This document shows, one piece after another, positions 34,517 through 43,498 of a DNA stretch of 64,000 nt. The translations under genes and the position numbers were made by a program. The stretch comes from Blautia wexlerae (GTDB taxonomy: Bacteria > Bacillota > Clostridia > Lachnospirales > Lachnospiraceae), in contig NZ_JAAIMY010000007.1 of NCBI RefSeq assembly GCF_013300825.1, positions 54,376-118,375 of the forward strand. Direction: 5' to 3'. Every line of letters begins with the position of its first letter. Position 1 is the stretch's first letter. Under the pieces are notes generated by a model. The model was given only the letters and a program-made list of their open reading frames with translations, was not told the origin of the DNA and did no database searches.

Positions 34517-35995
34517 TTATGTCGTCAATTCATCAATTAATGCCTGTACAAACTCAGCAGTCTCTTCGGCATTGTAAAGTCCATTGTCATCCAGACTGGA
34601 CAGATAATCCATAAAAGTAGTAAGAATACTGGATTCATTGATGACCAGGCAGATGGTACGATTATGGATATTGTTAAACAGCAAATATCCAAAGGTGCTG
34701 TTTACGCACAGATGCAGATTATCCGAAAGCTGATTCAGCGGTTTTTTTAGAAGCCTGTAATTTCCATTGCGACAGCACGGAAGAATACGCTTCAGCAGAC
34801 GGATTCTTTCCTTAACAGTAAGCGGTCTGTAAAAATGGTCAGGAATCTCTTTTATCAATCCCTTTGCTGCAAAATCTGCAAGTCCCCGCTTCGTAAAATA
34901 GACATTGGAAACACCTTTTTCCATTTTTGCCTGATTCACATGCGACAAAGCCTCTATCTGCCTGATAGAAGCTTCTCTGTTCGGAAACTCCGGTACGATT
35001 GCTGCGTCAAGAATCTGCCTGTCAATAAATGGCACCATGCAGGCTTCCGGCTGAAGCACATAACTTGGTGTTTCCCTATAAATCGGACTGTCAAAATCAT
35101 TTCCATCCATGGACAGATAATCTGTTGCGTAAAACAGCGGCCGGCATTTATCCTGATAGGAATCATACAGATTCCAGAGCATGGAAACAACAGCCGGATC
35201 TTTATAAAAAATTCCCATTGTATACTCTGAATTGCAGGTAATTGCAAACTCTGAGGTCAGTATCATACAGGAAAGTCCATTCATACTGTAATAATGCGAA
35301 AAGATATCCTCATAAAAATAATACGGATGATAATCCAGATTTGAAAAATACAACGGAAGAATCTTATTCAGATACATCAGATTATAAATTTCGTGGTTCT
35401 CTGTCATCTGATTTGTCTTACTGACACAGAATGTATGCTCAATCTTCAGATTTCCGGTCGGCTTCAGACTGGAAAGCATATTCAGCAGAAATTCATAATC
35501 CGGCTGTAATAAAAGTACAATTTTACCGGACAGCTTCTGCGTCTCTGCAGAAATCATATAATACAGCAGATGATTTAATTCCAGATGAGTAGAAACTACT
35601 ATACATCCGGAAGTATTACCGGATACCCGCAGCGCCATATCTGCACTGTAATTATCATCTTTCATTTTTCGCAGATCATCCAGGAACAGAACTGGTTCTT
35701 CTGAGAAATTTTTCGGAAAATCTACCAGATATTTCTCTGTATACTTTCTTCTGTAATAGAGATCTTTTCCAAGTTTTGAAATAAGGTATGCTTCCTTGAA
35801 TCTACGGTACTCAACCGGGGTCAGATGCAGAAACTCTGTGATTTTTTGAAATACAGCTTCTGAACTGGGATTTCGTTTTCCGTTTATGATCTTATACATG
35901 GTAGAACGGTCAAGATTACAGTATTCCAGAAGAGCATAAACTTTGATTTTCTTTTCATCAATATAGGAACTCAGTAAATCGGAGAATTCGGACAT
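34517..35995 (-). CDS. XRE-type HTH protein with large uncharacterised C-terminal domain
   Basis: A 492-residue protein. Residues 1-70 form an HTH_XRE domain (KKIKVYALLEYCNLDRSTMY, then KIINGKRNPSSEAVFQKITE). The remaining 420 residues have no domain I recognise; they are not strongly hydrophobic and contain a predicted alpha/beta mix. The size recalls large stand-alone regulators that sense cell-surface or nutrient states, but this is guesswork. It ends 13 bases upstream of the secreted MBL gene on the same strand, so the two are probably cotranscribed. Confidence 0.7.
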   Translation of the reverse strand: MSEFSDLLSSYIDEKKIKVYALLEYCNLDRSTMYKIINGKRNPSSEAVFQKITEFLHLTPVEYRRFKEAYLISKLGKDLYYRRKYTEKYLVDFPKNFSEEPVLFLDDLRKMKDDNYSADMALRVSGNTSGCIVVSTHLELNHLLYYMISAETQKLSGKIVLLLQPDYEFLLNMLSSLKPTGNLKIEHTFCVSKTNQMTENHEIYNLMYLNKILPLYFSNLDYHPYYFYEDIFSHYYSMNGLSCMILTSEFAITCNSEYTMGIFYKDPAVVSMLWNLYDSYQDKCRPLFYATDYLSMDGNDFDSPIYRETPSYVLQPEACMVPFIDRQILDAAIVPEFPNREASIRQIEALSHVNQAKMEKGVSNVYFTKRGLADFAAKGLIKEIPDHFYRPLTVKERIRLLKRILPCCRNGNYRLLKKPLNQLSDNLHLCVNSTFGYLLFNNIHNRTICLVINESSILTTFMDYLSSLDDNGLYNAEETAEFVQALIDELTT

Positions 35996-36036
35996 AACTT
36001 AAATACACCTCATATGTTTCTTTTTCGATATAGTAA

Positions 36037-36555
36037 TTAGTATTCTATCTGCTGAGCTTCCTCTCCGTTGTCTTCCCATGTGTCAGAGTTATCCAGAGAA
36101 CCATCTGTCTCGTCGCCGGAATTGTCGTCACTGGGATAATCAATCTGATCGGAAGAATCACCTCCTGTATCATCAGGCGTATCATCAGGCGGAATCTGAT
36201 CGCTACTTTCATCATCAGAAGATTCATCTCCCGTATCTGTATTATCATTTCCCTGACCTGTATCATCCTGAGTCGTATCATTATTGTAAGAAGAGTCATC
36301 GTAAGAAGAGTCATTATAACTGTTGTCATAATCAGAATCATAGTTATTTTCCTGGGTATAAATGGTAAATCCATCCTCCTGTGCCTGCGCTTCTGCCTGT
36401 GCCTGAGCCTCAGCAGCAGTTTCCGGAGCTTCCGTAAAGTTTGTAACAGCTTTTGACACTGTATTACCGGTTGGTGCCACAGCAGAAACCGCAAACATCG
36501 CGCCACAAAGCAGGATTGCAGTTCCGGCAATCTGAATTTCATCTATATGTCTCAT
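36037..36555 (-). CDS. Asp/Ser-rich low-complexity exported protein
   Basis: A 172-residue protein with an N-terminal hydrophobic segment (IAGTAILLCGAMFAVSAVA), an Ala/Glu/Gln helix, then about 105 residues dominated by Asp, Ser, Asn, Thr and Tyr (DSDYDNSYNDSSYDD-type repeats). The tail is strongly acidic and probably disordered and exposed. It could bind divalent cations such as Ca2+ (inference). No homologue is recognised. It lies upstream of the XRE gene on the same strand, 41 bases apart. Confidence 0.6.
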   Translation of the reverse strand: MRHIDEIQIAGTAILLCGAMFAVSAVAPTGNTVSKAVTNFTEAPETAAEAQAQAEAQAQEDGFTIYTQENNYDSDYDNSYNDSSYDDSSYNNDTTQDDTGQGNDNTDTGDESSDDESSDQIPPDDTPDDTGGDSSDQIDYPSDDNSGDETDGSLDNSDTWEDNGEEAQQIEY

Positions 36556-36841
36556 AGTCTGTGTTCTCCTTGCTTATCTATGCTTGTTTCTTTCTATTTC
36601 TATACATATCCAGATTATTTACAGCAATATTATATACCTTAAGTAGATTTTTTTGTAGAGTAAATTTTAACCACCCGCAGTTGATGCAGTAACTGAGGAC
36701 TTGCCTTATTTCATTAAAATAGAAAAAAACTGGATTCTGTCTGAAAAATCTGTTATTATAAGCATTGTATGAATATAATTTCAACTTTAATACAGTTTAT
36801 CTAATTATTTTCTTTCCTGTATGATATCAGGGTGCAAAAAT

Positions 36842-36872
36842 CGTTACTGTTCACTCCGTTCGCAGTAACGTA
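36842..36872 (+). repeat. Dispersed GTTACTGTTCACT hairpin element, copy 2
   Basis: CGTTACTGTTCACTCCGTTC then GCAGTAACGTA; GTTACTG/CAGTAAC stem. It matches the element at 8530 in inverse orientation. The rest of the gap from 36556 to 36926 is AT-rich and shows no clear gene or promoter. Confidence 0.65.
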
Positions 36873-36926
36873 GCCCAAAATCCCTATATAATTGAAATTA
36901 TAAATTTAAAAACAGAGGTGTCATTT

Positions 36927-38675
36927 ATGAGCTGGTATAACGAGGCAATTTTCTATCACATCTATCCACTGGGTTTAACCGGTGCGCCGAAGCACAATGA
37001 CTACAGTGCTCCTGTTTCCCGTCTGAACACATTACTTCCATGGATCGACCACATCAGAGAAATCGGATGTACAGCATTATACATCGGACCTTTATTCGAG
37101 AGTGTAGGACATGGCTATGAAACCACAGATTACAAAAAGCTGGATTCCCGTCTCGGGACGAACGAAGACCTTAAGAACTTCGTGGCAGCTTGTCATGAAA
37201 AAGAGATTAAAGTTATTTTCGATGGTGTATTCAATCATACAGGCCGTGATTTCTTTGCATTTAAAGATATTCAGCAAAACCGCGAACATTCCAGATATCT
37301 TAACTGGTACTGCAATGTGAATTTCGGAGGGAACACGGAATACAACGACGGCTTCTCCTACGAAAACTGGGGTGGATACAACCTTCTGGTAAAATTAAAC
37401 CAGAGAAATCCGGAAGTACAAAATTACATCTGTGATGTAATCCGTTTCTGGGTATCAGAATTTGATGTAGATGGAATCCGTCTGGATGCGGCAGATGTTC
37501 TTGATTTTGACTTCATGCGTGCTCTCCGCCGTACAGCAGCAGAAGTAAAAGAAGATTTCTGGCTTATGGGTGAAGTGATCCATGGCGATTACAGTAGATG
37601 GGTAAATGGAGAAACGCTCCACAGTGTAACAAACTATGCTCTGCATAAAGCACTCTACAGCGGACATAACGATCATAACTATTTCGAGATCGCACATACT
37701 GTAAAGTATCTTCAGAATATGGGAAATCTTGATCTCTACAACTTTGTGGACAACCATGATGTAGAACGTATTTACACCAAGCTTTCAAATAAAGCACATT
37801 TTGCACCTGTTCATGTCTTACTTTATACACTTCCGGGTGTACCAAGTATCTATTACGGTTCTGAGTTCGGTATTGAAGGAAAGAAAGAGAAATTCTCCGA
37901 TGACAGCCTCAGACCGGCTCTGGATATCAAAGACTATGCGGATGCAGTACAGAAGAATCCATGTACAGCCCTGATCGCAGCTCTTGGAAAGGTACGACAG
38001 CATACACCTGCATTAAGCTATGGAAGCTACGCAGAGCTTCAGCTTACCAACCGCCAGTTTGCATTTGCCCGTGACCTTGACAAAATCCGTGTAATCGTTA
38101 CCGTAAATAACGATGATAATGCAGCAGACATGAGCCTTCCGGCAGGAAACTGTGCAGAATATATCGGAACCCTCACAGGTCGTAAAGTACCTGTTCAGGG
38201 TGGACATATCAATGTAACAGTAGCCGCAAACAGCGGTGAAATCTGGGTTCCAGCAGGTGAAATGCCAGAATATATACCAGTAAAAGCAGAAACTGCAGAT
38301 GTCAAAAAAGTACAGGAAGATACAGAAGAAACAATTTCCCCACAAACTGAGTCTCCTGCACAGAAAACAATAACCGCAGCAGAAGAAACCGCAGCAGCAA
38401 AAGCAGAAGATATTCAGCCTGAAAAAACTGCCGATATTTCAGCCACATCAGCAGAAAGCAGTTTTCCGGAAAATACGGAGGTCGTTGCTGAACCAGCAAA
38501 GACAGTGATTGTAGACCTGAATAAATCCCCGGAAGACATGACTGTAGATGAATTACAGCAGGCAATCCTTGCCAAAATGGCAGGCAATGGTCCTGTCACA
38601 GACCAGATGAAGAAAACAGTATATGATAATATCTGGCATGATTCTCTGGTAAACTGGCTCAAGAGCTTCCACTGA
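36927..38675 (+). CDS. GH13 alpha-amylase family protein with Ala/Glu-rich tail
   Basis: A 582-residue intracellular glycoside hydrolase. GH13 motifs: FDGVFNHTGRDFFAF, DGIRLDAADVLDFDF (nucleophile Asp), WLMGEVIHGDY (acid/base Glu) and NFVDNHDVERIYT. The catalytic barrel ends near residue 370 and a small beta domain near 445. The last 135 residues are an Ala/Glu/Thr low-complexity linker followed by a conserved-looking helical tail (PEDMTVDELQQAILAKMAG ... WLKSFH), unusual for GH13. There is no signal peptide, so it probably acts on internal maltodextrins or glycogen. ATG 36927 follows AGAGG. Confidence 0.9.
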   Translation: MSWYNEAIFYHIYPLGLTGAPKHNDYSAPVSRLNTLLPWIDHIREIGCTALYIGPLFESVGHGYETTDYKKLDSRLGTNEDLKNFVAACHEKEIKVIFDGVFNHTGRDFFAFKDIQQNREHSRYLNWYCNVNFGGNTEYNDGFSYENWGGYNLLVKLNQRNPEVQNYICDVIRFWVSEFDVDGIRLDAADVLDFDFMRALRRTAAEVKEDFWLMGEVIHGDYSRWVNGETLHSVTNYALHKALYSGHNDHNYFEIAHTVKYLQNMGNLDLYNFVDNHDVERIYTKLSNKAHFAPVHVLLYTLPGVPSIYYGSEFGIEGKKEKFSDDSLRPALDIKDYADAVQKNPCTALIAALGKVRQHTPALSYGSYAELQLTNRQFAFARDLDKIRVIVTVNNDDNAADMSLPAGNCAEYIGTLTGRKVPVQGGHINVTVAANSGEIWVPAGEMPEYIPVKAETADVKKVQEDTEETISPQTESPAQKTITAAEETAAAKAEDIQPEKTADISATSAESSFPENTEVVAEPAKTVIVDLNKSPEDMTVDELQQAILAKMAGNGPVTDQMKKTVYDNIWHDSLVNWLKSFH

Positions 38676-38693
38676 TCAGATTATCGTCAGTAT

Positions 38694-38729
38694 TTTTCCT
38701 CTTTTCTTTCAGTAATAAAAGAGGAAATC
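38694..38729 (+). terminator. Terminator after the amylase gene
   Basis: TTTCCTCTTTT and AAAAGAGGAAA pair around 13 bases. Confidence 0.7.
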
Positions 38730-38752
38730 TCCATGTGACAATTTTTTTGCCG

Positions 38753-38781
38753 TTGACTAAATATTTTTTTGGTGGTAAGAT
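38753..38781 (+). promoter_or_regulatory. Promoter of ridA
   Basis: TTGACT (38753-38758), 17 bases, TAAGAT (38776-38781). Confidence 0.65.
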
Positions 38782-38836
38782 ATGGATACAGATACAGACA
38801 ATCAATCACACTAAATCGTACGGGAGGAATTCACTC

Positions 38837-39211
38837 ATGAAAACACTTGAAACTAAAAAAGCACCAGCAGCAATCGGACCATATTCTCAGGCAAAAATGA
38901 CAGGAAACTTCTTATTTGCATCCGGTCAGATTCCGGTAGACCCGGCTACAGGTGAAGTTGCAGGCGATAAAATCGAAACACAGGCAGAACAGTCCTGCAA
39001 GAACGTAGGAGCAATTCTTGAAGAAGCCGGACTTACATTTGACAATGTTATCAAGACTACATGCTTCCTTGCTGATATGGCAGATTTCGCAGCATTCAAC
39101 GCTGTGTATGAGAAATACTTCACAAGCAAACCAGCTCGTTCCTGTGTTGCTGTAAAACAGCTTCCGAAGAACGTACTCTGCGAAGTGGAAGCTATCGCTG
39201 TAGCTGAGTAA
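38837..39211 (+). CDS. ridA: RidA family enamine/imine deaminase
   Basis: A 124-residue RidA (YjgF/YER057c) protein. Conserved features: APAAIGPYSQAKMTGNFLF, ASGQIPVDPATGE, QAEQSCKNVGAILEEAG, and PARSCVAVKQLPKNVLCEVEAIA with the active-site Arg and Glu. It hydrolyses reactive 2-aminoacrylate and related enamines in the cytoplasm, protecting PLP enzymes. ATG 38837 follows GGGAGG. It is monocistronic between a good promoter and a good terminator. Confidence 0.95.
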   Translation: MKTLETKKAPAAIGPYSQAKMTGNFLFASGQIPVDPATGEVAGDKIETQAEQSCKNVGAILEEAGLTFDNVIKTTCFLADMADFAAFNAVYEKYFTSKPARSCVAVKQLPKNVLCEVEAIAVAE

Positions 39212-39277
39212 TTCAGCCAAACCACAATATAAAATAAATATTCCAAAACAATTTCTGAATCTGATTCAGATTGGGGA

Positions 39278-39313
39278 AACAGCCAGGGAAAAATCTACCT
39301 GGCTGTTTTTTTG
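39278..39313 (+). terminator. Terminator after ridA
   Basis: AACAGCCAGG and CCTGGCTGTT pair around 10 bases, then a T run. Confidence 0.92.
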
Positions 39314-39389
39314 TTTTCAGGCTACCTGTGATTACTGATATTTGCTATAATGGTATAAAAGAATTCTGGCAAAATGAAAGGTAAAAGTT

Positions 39390-40814
39390 ATGAGATCAAT
39401 ATCCATATATGCACTTACGAGAAATCAGAATACAGATTCTCTGCCAAAACTGGAACGTCAGTTATCCGGTCGGGAATATTTCCTCAAAATACGTGAATGG
39501 GAACTTCAGAGTATGAAAGCACTGGTACGCCAGTTAGAATCACATATGACTAAAGTCTGTTCCCTGCGCTTTTTCTATTCCTACCAGATTCCAAAACTCG
39601 GGAAAGAATTTGATCTTCTCCAGATCAAAGACGACCAGATCATAAATATTGAACTGAAAAGCGGAGCTGTATCTGAGGAGGCAATTCGTAAACAGCTTAT
39701 GCAGAACCGTTATTACCTTTCCGTTCTCGGACGCTCCATACAGTCTTATACGTATATCAGCAGTCAGAATCGCCTTGTCAGGCTTACCAACCATGATCAT
39801 ATTGCAGAAGCCGACTGGACAGAGCTGTGCAGATTGCTGCAAAAGGAGAGCAGTGATTATCAGGGGAATATTGATGATCTGTTTCAGGCTGAACTATATC
39901 TGATTTCCCCAATTACAGAACCGGCTCGTTTCCTGAAAAAAGAATACTTCCTGACCTCCCAGCAGCGGGATATCCAGCGCCAGATCTTAAAGAAACTCCG
40001 TATCAGCCGGTTCGAATATTTCTGTTTTACCGGACTTCCAGGAACAGGAAAAACATTGCTTCTCTATGATATCGCCATGAAACTGTCCAGGCGTCAGCAG
40101 ATATGCATGATTCACTGCGGCAATGCAGGAAAAGAATGGAAAATACTGCATAAACGTTTACAGCGTATTGCTTTTCTTTCGGACAATCAGCTAACCGAAA
40201 ATACAGAGCTGAAACATTACAGTGCAGTTCTGGTAGACGAAGCACATTTGCTTTCTCCGGAAAAACTGCAGATTTTGTTAATGCAATCGGAGGGGAAGTT
40301 TCCTGTAATATTTTCCAGTGATTCCGAAGATGCCATATGTCCCGAAGAATTAGGTGTAAATACATTAAAACTTATAGAAAACCTGCCGGAAATCCAGATG
40401 TTTCACTTAACCAACCGCATCCGTACCAACGCGGAACTTTCCTCATTTATCCAGAATATGATACACCTTACAGACAGAAAAACCTCAAAACCCTATCCGC
40501 ATGTTTCTGTTGTATATGCAAATAATGAAGAGGAGACTGCTGCCTTACTGGAAGATTATATACATCAGGGCTATGAATATGAGATTACTGTTGAGAGAGA
40601 CATAAAACGTTTTGTTATCATATTGGACGAACGATATTACTATGATCAGAACAGATATCTGCGTTCAAAACATTTCAAAGAAGGCAGATCTGATGTCCGT
40701 AATTTATTTCACCAGCTAAATCAGGCCAAAGAGGAACTTTCTATAATCGTCAGAGAAAATGCATATGTATACGAAACATTACTCACGCTTTTACAGCCTG
40801 ATACTGTCAGATAA
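39390..40814 (+). CDS. Nuclease-like/P-loop ATPase fusion (DUF2075-like)
   Basis: A 474-residue protein. The N-terminal part (about 40-130) has a PD-(D/E)xK-like pattern: EFDLLQI followed by IINIELKSG (Asp ... Glu-x-Lys), then KQLMQNRYYLSVLG. The second part has Walker A GLPGTGKTLLL, Walker B AVLVDEAHLLS, a sensor-like HLTNRIRTNAELSSF, and a C-terminal LNQAKEELSIIV resembling motif VI of SF1-type helicases. The arrangement recalls DUF2075 or NERD-helicase proteins involved in DNA processing or phage defence, but no defence genes are nearby. Activity is unproven. Confidence 0.72.
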   Translation: MRSISIYALTRNQNTDSLPKLERQLSGREYFLKIREWELQSMKALVRQLESHMTKVCSLRFFYSYQIPKLGKEFDLLQIKDDQIINIELKSGAVSEEAIRKQLMQNRYYLSVLGRSIQSYTYISSQNRLVRLTNHDHIAEADWTELCRLLQKESSDYQGNIDDLFQAELYLISPITEPARFLKKEYFLTSQQRDIQRQILKKLRISRFEYFCFTGLPGTGKTLLLYDIAMKLSRRQQICMIHCGNAGKEWKILHKRLQRIAFLSDNQLTENTELKHYSAVLVDEAHLLSPEKLQILLMQSEGKFPVIFSSDSEDAICPEELGVNTLKLIENLPEIQMFHLTNRIRTNAELSSFIQNMIHLTDRKTSKPYPHVSVVYANNEEETAALLEDYIHQGYEYEITVERDIKRFVIILDERYYYDQNRYLRSKHFKEGRSDVRNLFHQLNQAKEELSIIVRENAYVYETLLTLLQPDTVR

Positions 40815-40839
40815 AAACTGCAAACTATCCGACTCTCCC

Positions 40840-40868
40840 TTGAAATCCCCCACCATTCCGTATATAAT
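40840..40868 (+). promoter_or_regulatory. Promoter of the radical SAM operon
   Basis: TTGAAA (40840-40845), 17 bases, TATAAT (40863-40868). Confidence 0.75.
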
Positions 40869-40935
40869 AGGAATATTGTGGGGAATTTTCCCTGCTTAAC
40901 ACAATGTTGATACAATAACCTCTGAAAGGAATACT

Positions 40936-42807
40936 ATGAGAACTCTAGCTTTAAGCGATGAAATTTTAATGAAAGTTGACAAGGCTGCCCGTTACATCGG
41001 TGGTGAAGTCAACTCTGTAATGAAAGATAAGAATGACGTAGATATCCGCTTTGCCATGTGCTTCCCGGATGTTTATGAGATCGGTATGTCCAATCTGGGC
41101 ATGATGATCCTCTATAACATGTTCAATGAACGTGAGGATGTCTGGTGTGAGCGTGTCTTTTCTCCGTGGATGGATCTGGATAAGGTCATGCGTGAAGAGC
41201 ACATTCCACTGTTTGCCCTGGAATCCCAGGAGCCTGTAAAGGAGTTTGATTTCCTTGGTATTACCCTTGGATATGAGATGTGCTATACCAATGTGCTTCA
41301 GGTACTTGACCTGAGCCATGTTTCACTTCTGGCAAAGGATCGTAAGGAAGATGACCCTATCGTCATCGGCGGCGGTGCATGTGCATATAATCCGGAACCG
41401 ATCGCGGAATTTTTTGATATGTTTTATATTGGCGAGGGTGAGACTGTCTATGATGCTTTGTTTGATGCATATAAGGCAAACAAGGCAGCAGGCGGCTCCA
41501 GAGCAGACTTCCTGTTTTCAGCTTCCCAGATTCCCGGAATTTATGTTCCCTCTTTATACAATGTAACCTACAAAGAAGACGGCACCATTGCTTCCTTTAC
41601 ACCTGCAAAAGAGGGCGTACCTGAGAAAGTCTGTAAACAGCTGATCACCGATGTCACTAAAGACTACCGCGCGATCAAAGCTCCTGTAGTTCCATTTATT
41701 AAAGCTACTCAGGATCGTGTTACTCTGGAAATCCAGCGTGGCTGTATCCGCGGATGTCGTTTCTGTCAGGCAGGTATGATCTACCGTCCTACCAGAGAGC
41801 GCAATGTGGAGGATTTAAAGGCAAGTGCCAGAGAAATGCTTCAGAATACAGGACATGAGGAGATTTCCTTAAGTTCTCTAAGCTCCAGTGATTATTCTGA
41901 GCTGAAGGAACTGGTAAACTTCCTGATCGAAGAATTTCATGGCAATGCTGTCAATATATCTCTGCCATCCCTGCGTATCGATGCTTTTGCCCTGGATGTT
42001 ATGAGCAAGGTACAGGATGTAAAGAAGAGCAGTCTTACTTTCGCACCGGAAGCAGGCTCCCAGCGTCTGCGTAATGTTATCAACAAAGGTCTGACTGAAG
42101 AGAATATTCTTCATGGTGCAGGTGAAGCATTCAAAGGTGGATGGAATCAGGTAAAGCTTTACTTCATGCTCGGACTTCCAACTGAAACAGAAGATGATAT
42201 GAAAGGTATTGCTCATCTTGCTCAGAAAATTGCAGAAACTTATTATGAAGAAGTGCCGAAAGAAAAACGTAATGGCAAGGTTCAGGTCAATGTAAGTACC
42301 TCTTTCTTTGTACCGAAACCATTTACTCCATTCCAGTGGGCAGGTATGTACAGAGAGGAAGATTTCGTGGAGAAAGCAAAGGTCGTAAAAAGCGAGATCC
42401 GCGCACAGTTAAACCAGAGAAGTATCCGCTACAGCTGGCATGAGCCGGATGTAACGATTCTTGAAGGTTTCCTTGCAAGAGGTGACCGCCGCTGTTCAAA
42501 AGTTATCCTCAGAGCATATGAAAAAGGTACAATCTACGATGCCTGGTCAGAGAGTTTTGACTATAATATATGGAAAGAATCTTTTGCAGAAACCAACACA
42601 GATATTGATTTCTATACTCTCAGAGAACGTTCCACAGATGAGATCCTTCCATGGGATTTCATTGATGCAGGAGTGACCAAGAAGTTCCTGATCCATGAAT
42701 GGGAACAGGCAAAGAAAGAAACTGTAACACCAAACTGCCGTCAGAAATGTTCCGGCTGTGGTGCTATGCGTTATGGCGGAGGTGTATGTTATGAAGGTAA
42801 GAATTAA
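40936..42807 (+). CDS. B12-binding domain radical SAM protein (TIGR03960 family)
   Basis: A 623-residue protein with an N-terminal cobalamin-binding-like domain (GMSNLGMMILYNMFN, GGGACAYNPEPIAEFFD, GEGETVYD) and a radical SAM core with CIRGCRFCQAG (Cys-x3-Cys-x2-Cys for the 4Fe-4S cluster). The C-terminus has a second Cys set, CRQKCSGCGAMRYGGGVC. The family is always found next to a TIGR03936-type partner gene, which follows here with a 17-base overlap. The reaction is not established to my knowledge. It starts the run radical SAM - partner - RNase G - L21. Confidence 0.92.
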   Translation: MRTLALSDEILMKVDKAARYIGGEVNSVMKDKNDVDIRFAMCFPDVYEIGMSNLGMMILYNMFNEREDVWCERVFSPWMDLDKVMREEHIPLFALESQEPVKEFDFLGITLGYEMCYTNVLQVLDLSHVSLLAKDRKEDDPIVIGGGACAYNPEPIAEFFDMFYIGEGETVYDALFDAYKANKAAGGSRADFLFSASQIPGIYVPSLYNVTYKEDGTIASFTPAKEGVPEKVCKQLITDVTKDYRAIKAPVVPFIKATQDRVTLEIQRGCIRGCRFCQAGMIYRPTRERNVEDLKASAREMLQNTGHEEISLSSLSSSDYSELKELVNFLIEEFHGNAVNISLPSLRIDAFALDVMSKVQDVKKSSLTFAPEAGSQRLRNVINKGLTEENILHGAGEAFKGGWNQVKLYFMLGLPTETEDDMKGIAHLAQKIAETYYEEVPKEKRNGKVQVNVSTSFFVPKPFTPFQWAGMYREEDFVEKAKVVKSEIRAQLNQRSIRYSWHEPDVTILEGFLARGDRRCSKVILRAYEKGTIYDAWSESFDYNIWKESFAETNTDIDFYTLRERSTDEILPWDFIDAGVTKKFLIHEWEQAKKETVTPNCRQKCSGCGAMRYGGGVCYEGKN

Positions 42808-43498
42808 ATTCAGCAAAGAGGGTCCGGTTAAATTTGTGGGACATCTGGATACCATGCGTTATTTCCAGAAGGCCATCCGTAGAGCCAATCTTCCGGTTGC
42901 TTTTTCCGGTGGATACAGTCCGCATATGATCATGTCCTTTGCCGCACCATTAGGAGTTGGTACGGAAAGTCTGGGAGAGTACTTCGATCTGGAACTGGCA
43001 GAGACAGTTCCTACTTCAGAGATCACAAGACGTCTGGATGCAGTGATGGTAGAAGGGGTACATGTACTCAGTACCCGTCAGGTTGAGGACGGAAAGGCGG
43101 GTAAGGCAATGTCACTGGTGGCAGCAGCCGATTATTATGTAGAATTCCGTCCGGGAAAAGAGCCTGAAATTTCCTGGAAAGACAAAATCAGTGATTTCCT
43201 GGCGCAGCCGGAGATTAAGGTAATGAAAAAGACCAAACGAAGCGAAAAGGAAATAGATATTCGCCCGTTTATCTATAAAATGGAATTTCAGGGAGACAAG
43301 ATCTTTATGATGCTTGCTTCCGCAAGTGCCAATTACACAAAACCGGAACTGGTAACAGATACATTCTTCTCATGGCTTGGCATAGAACTTCCGGAATTTG
43401 CTTATTCCATCAAACGTCTGGAAGTATACGCAGATAAAGGAACAGAGGAAGAACATAAATTTGTAACTCTGGAAGCACTGGGTGAAGAAGTTGAGTAA
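42791..43498 (+). CDS. TIGR03936 (DUF2344) radical-SAM-linked protein
   Basis: A 235-residue protein opening MKVRIKFSKEGPVKFVGHLD, followed by AIRRANLPVAFSGGYSPH, the family hallmark (GHLD, SGGxxPH). It partners the upstream B12-radical SAM protein, whose end it overlaps. The ATG at 42791 is chosen over an upstream start because family members begin at this motif. Role unknown; probably RNA or cofactor modification together with its partner. Confidence 0.9.
   Translation: MKVRIKFSKEGPVKFVGHLDTMRYFQKAIRRANLPVAFSGGYSPHMIMSFAAPLGVGTESLGEYFDLELAETVPTSEITRRLDAVMVEGVHVLSTRQVEDGKAGKAMSLVAAADYYVEFRPGKEPEISWKDKISDFLAQPEIKVMKKTKRSEKEIDIRPFIYKMEFQGDKIFMMLASASANYTKPELVTDTFFSWLGIELPEFAYSIKRLEVYADKGTEEEHKFVTLEALGEEVE

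Noticed and set aside
36045..36542. A 165-residue open frame in another frame of the acidic protein gene
   Set aside because: Its repetitive Leu/Met/Ile/Arg composition is the frame-shifted reading of an Asp/Ser repeat; the other frame has the export signal and RBS.
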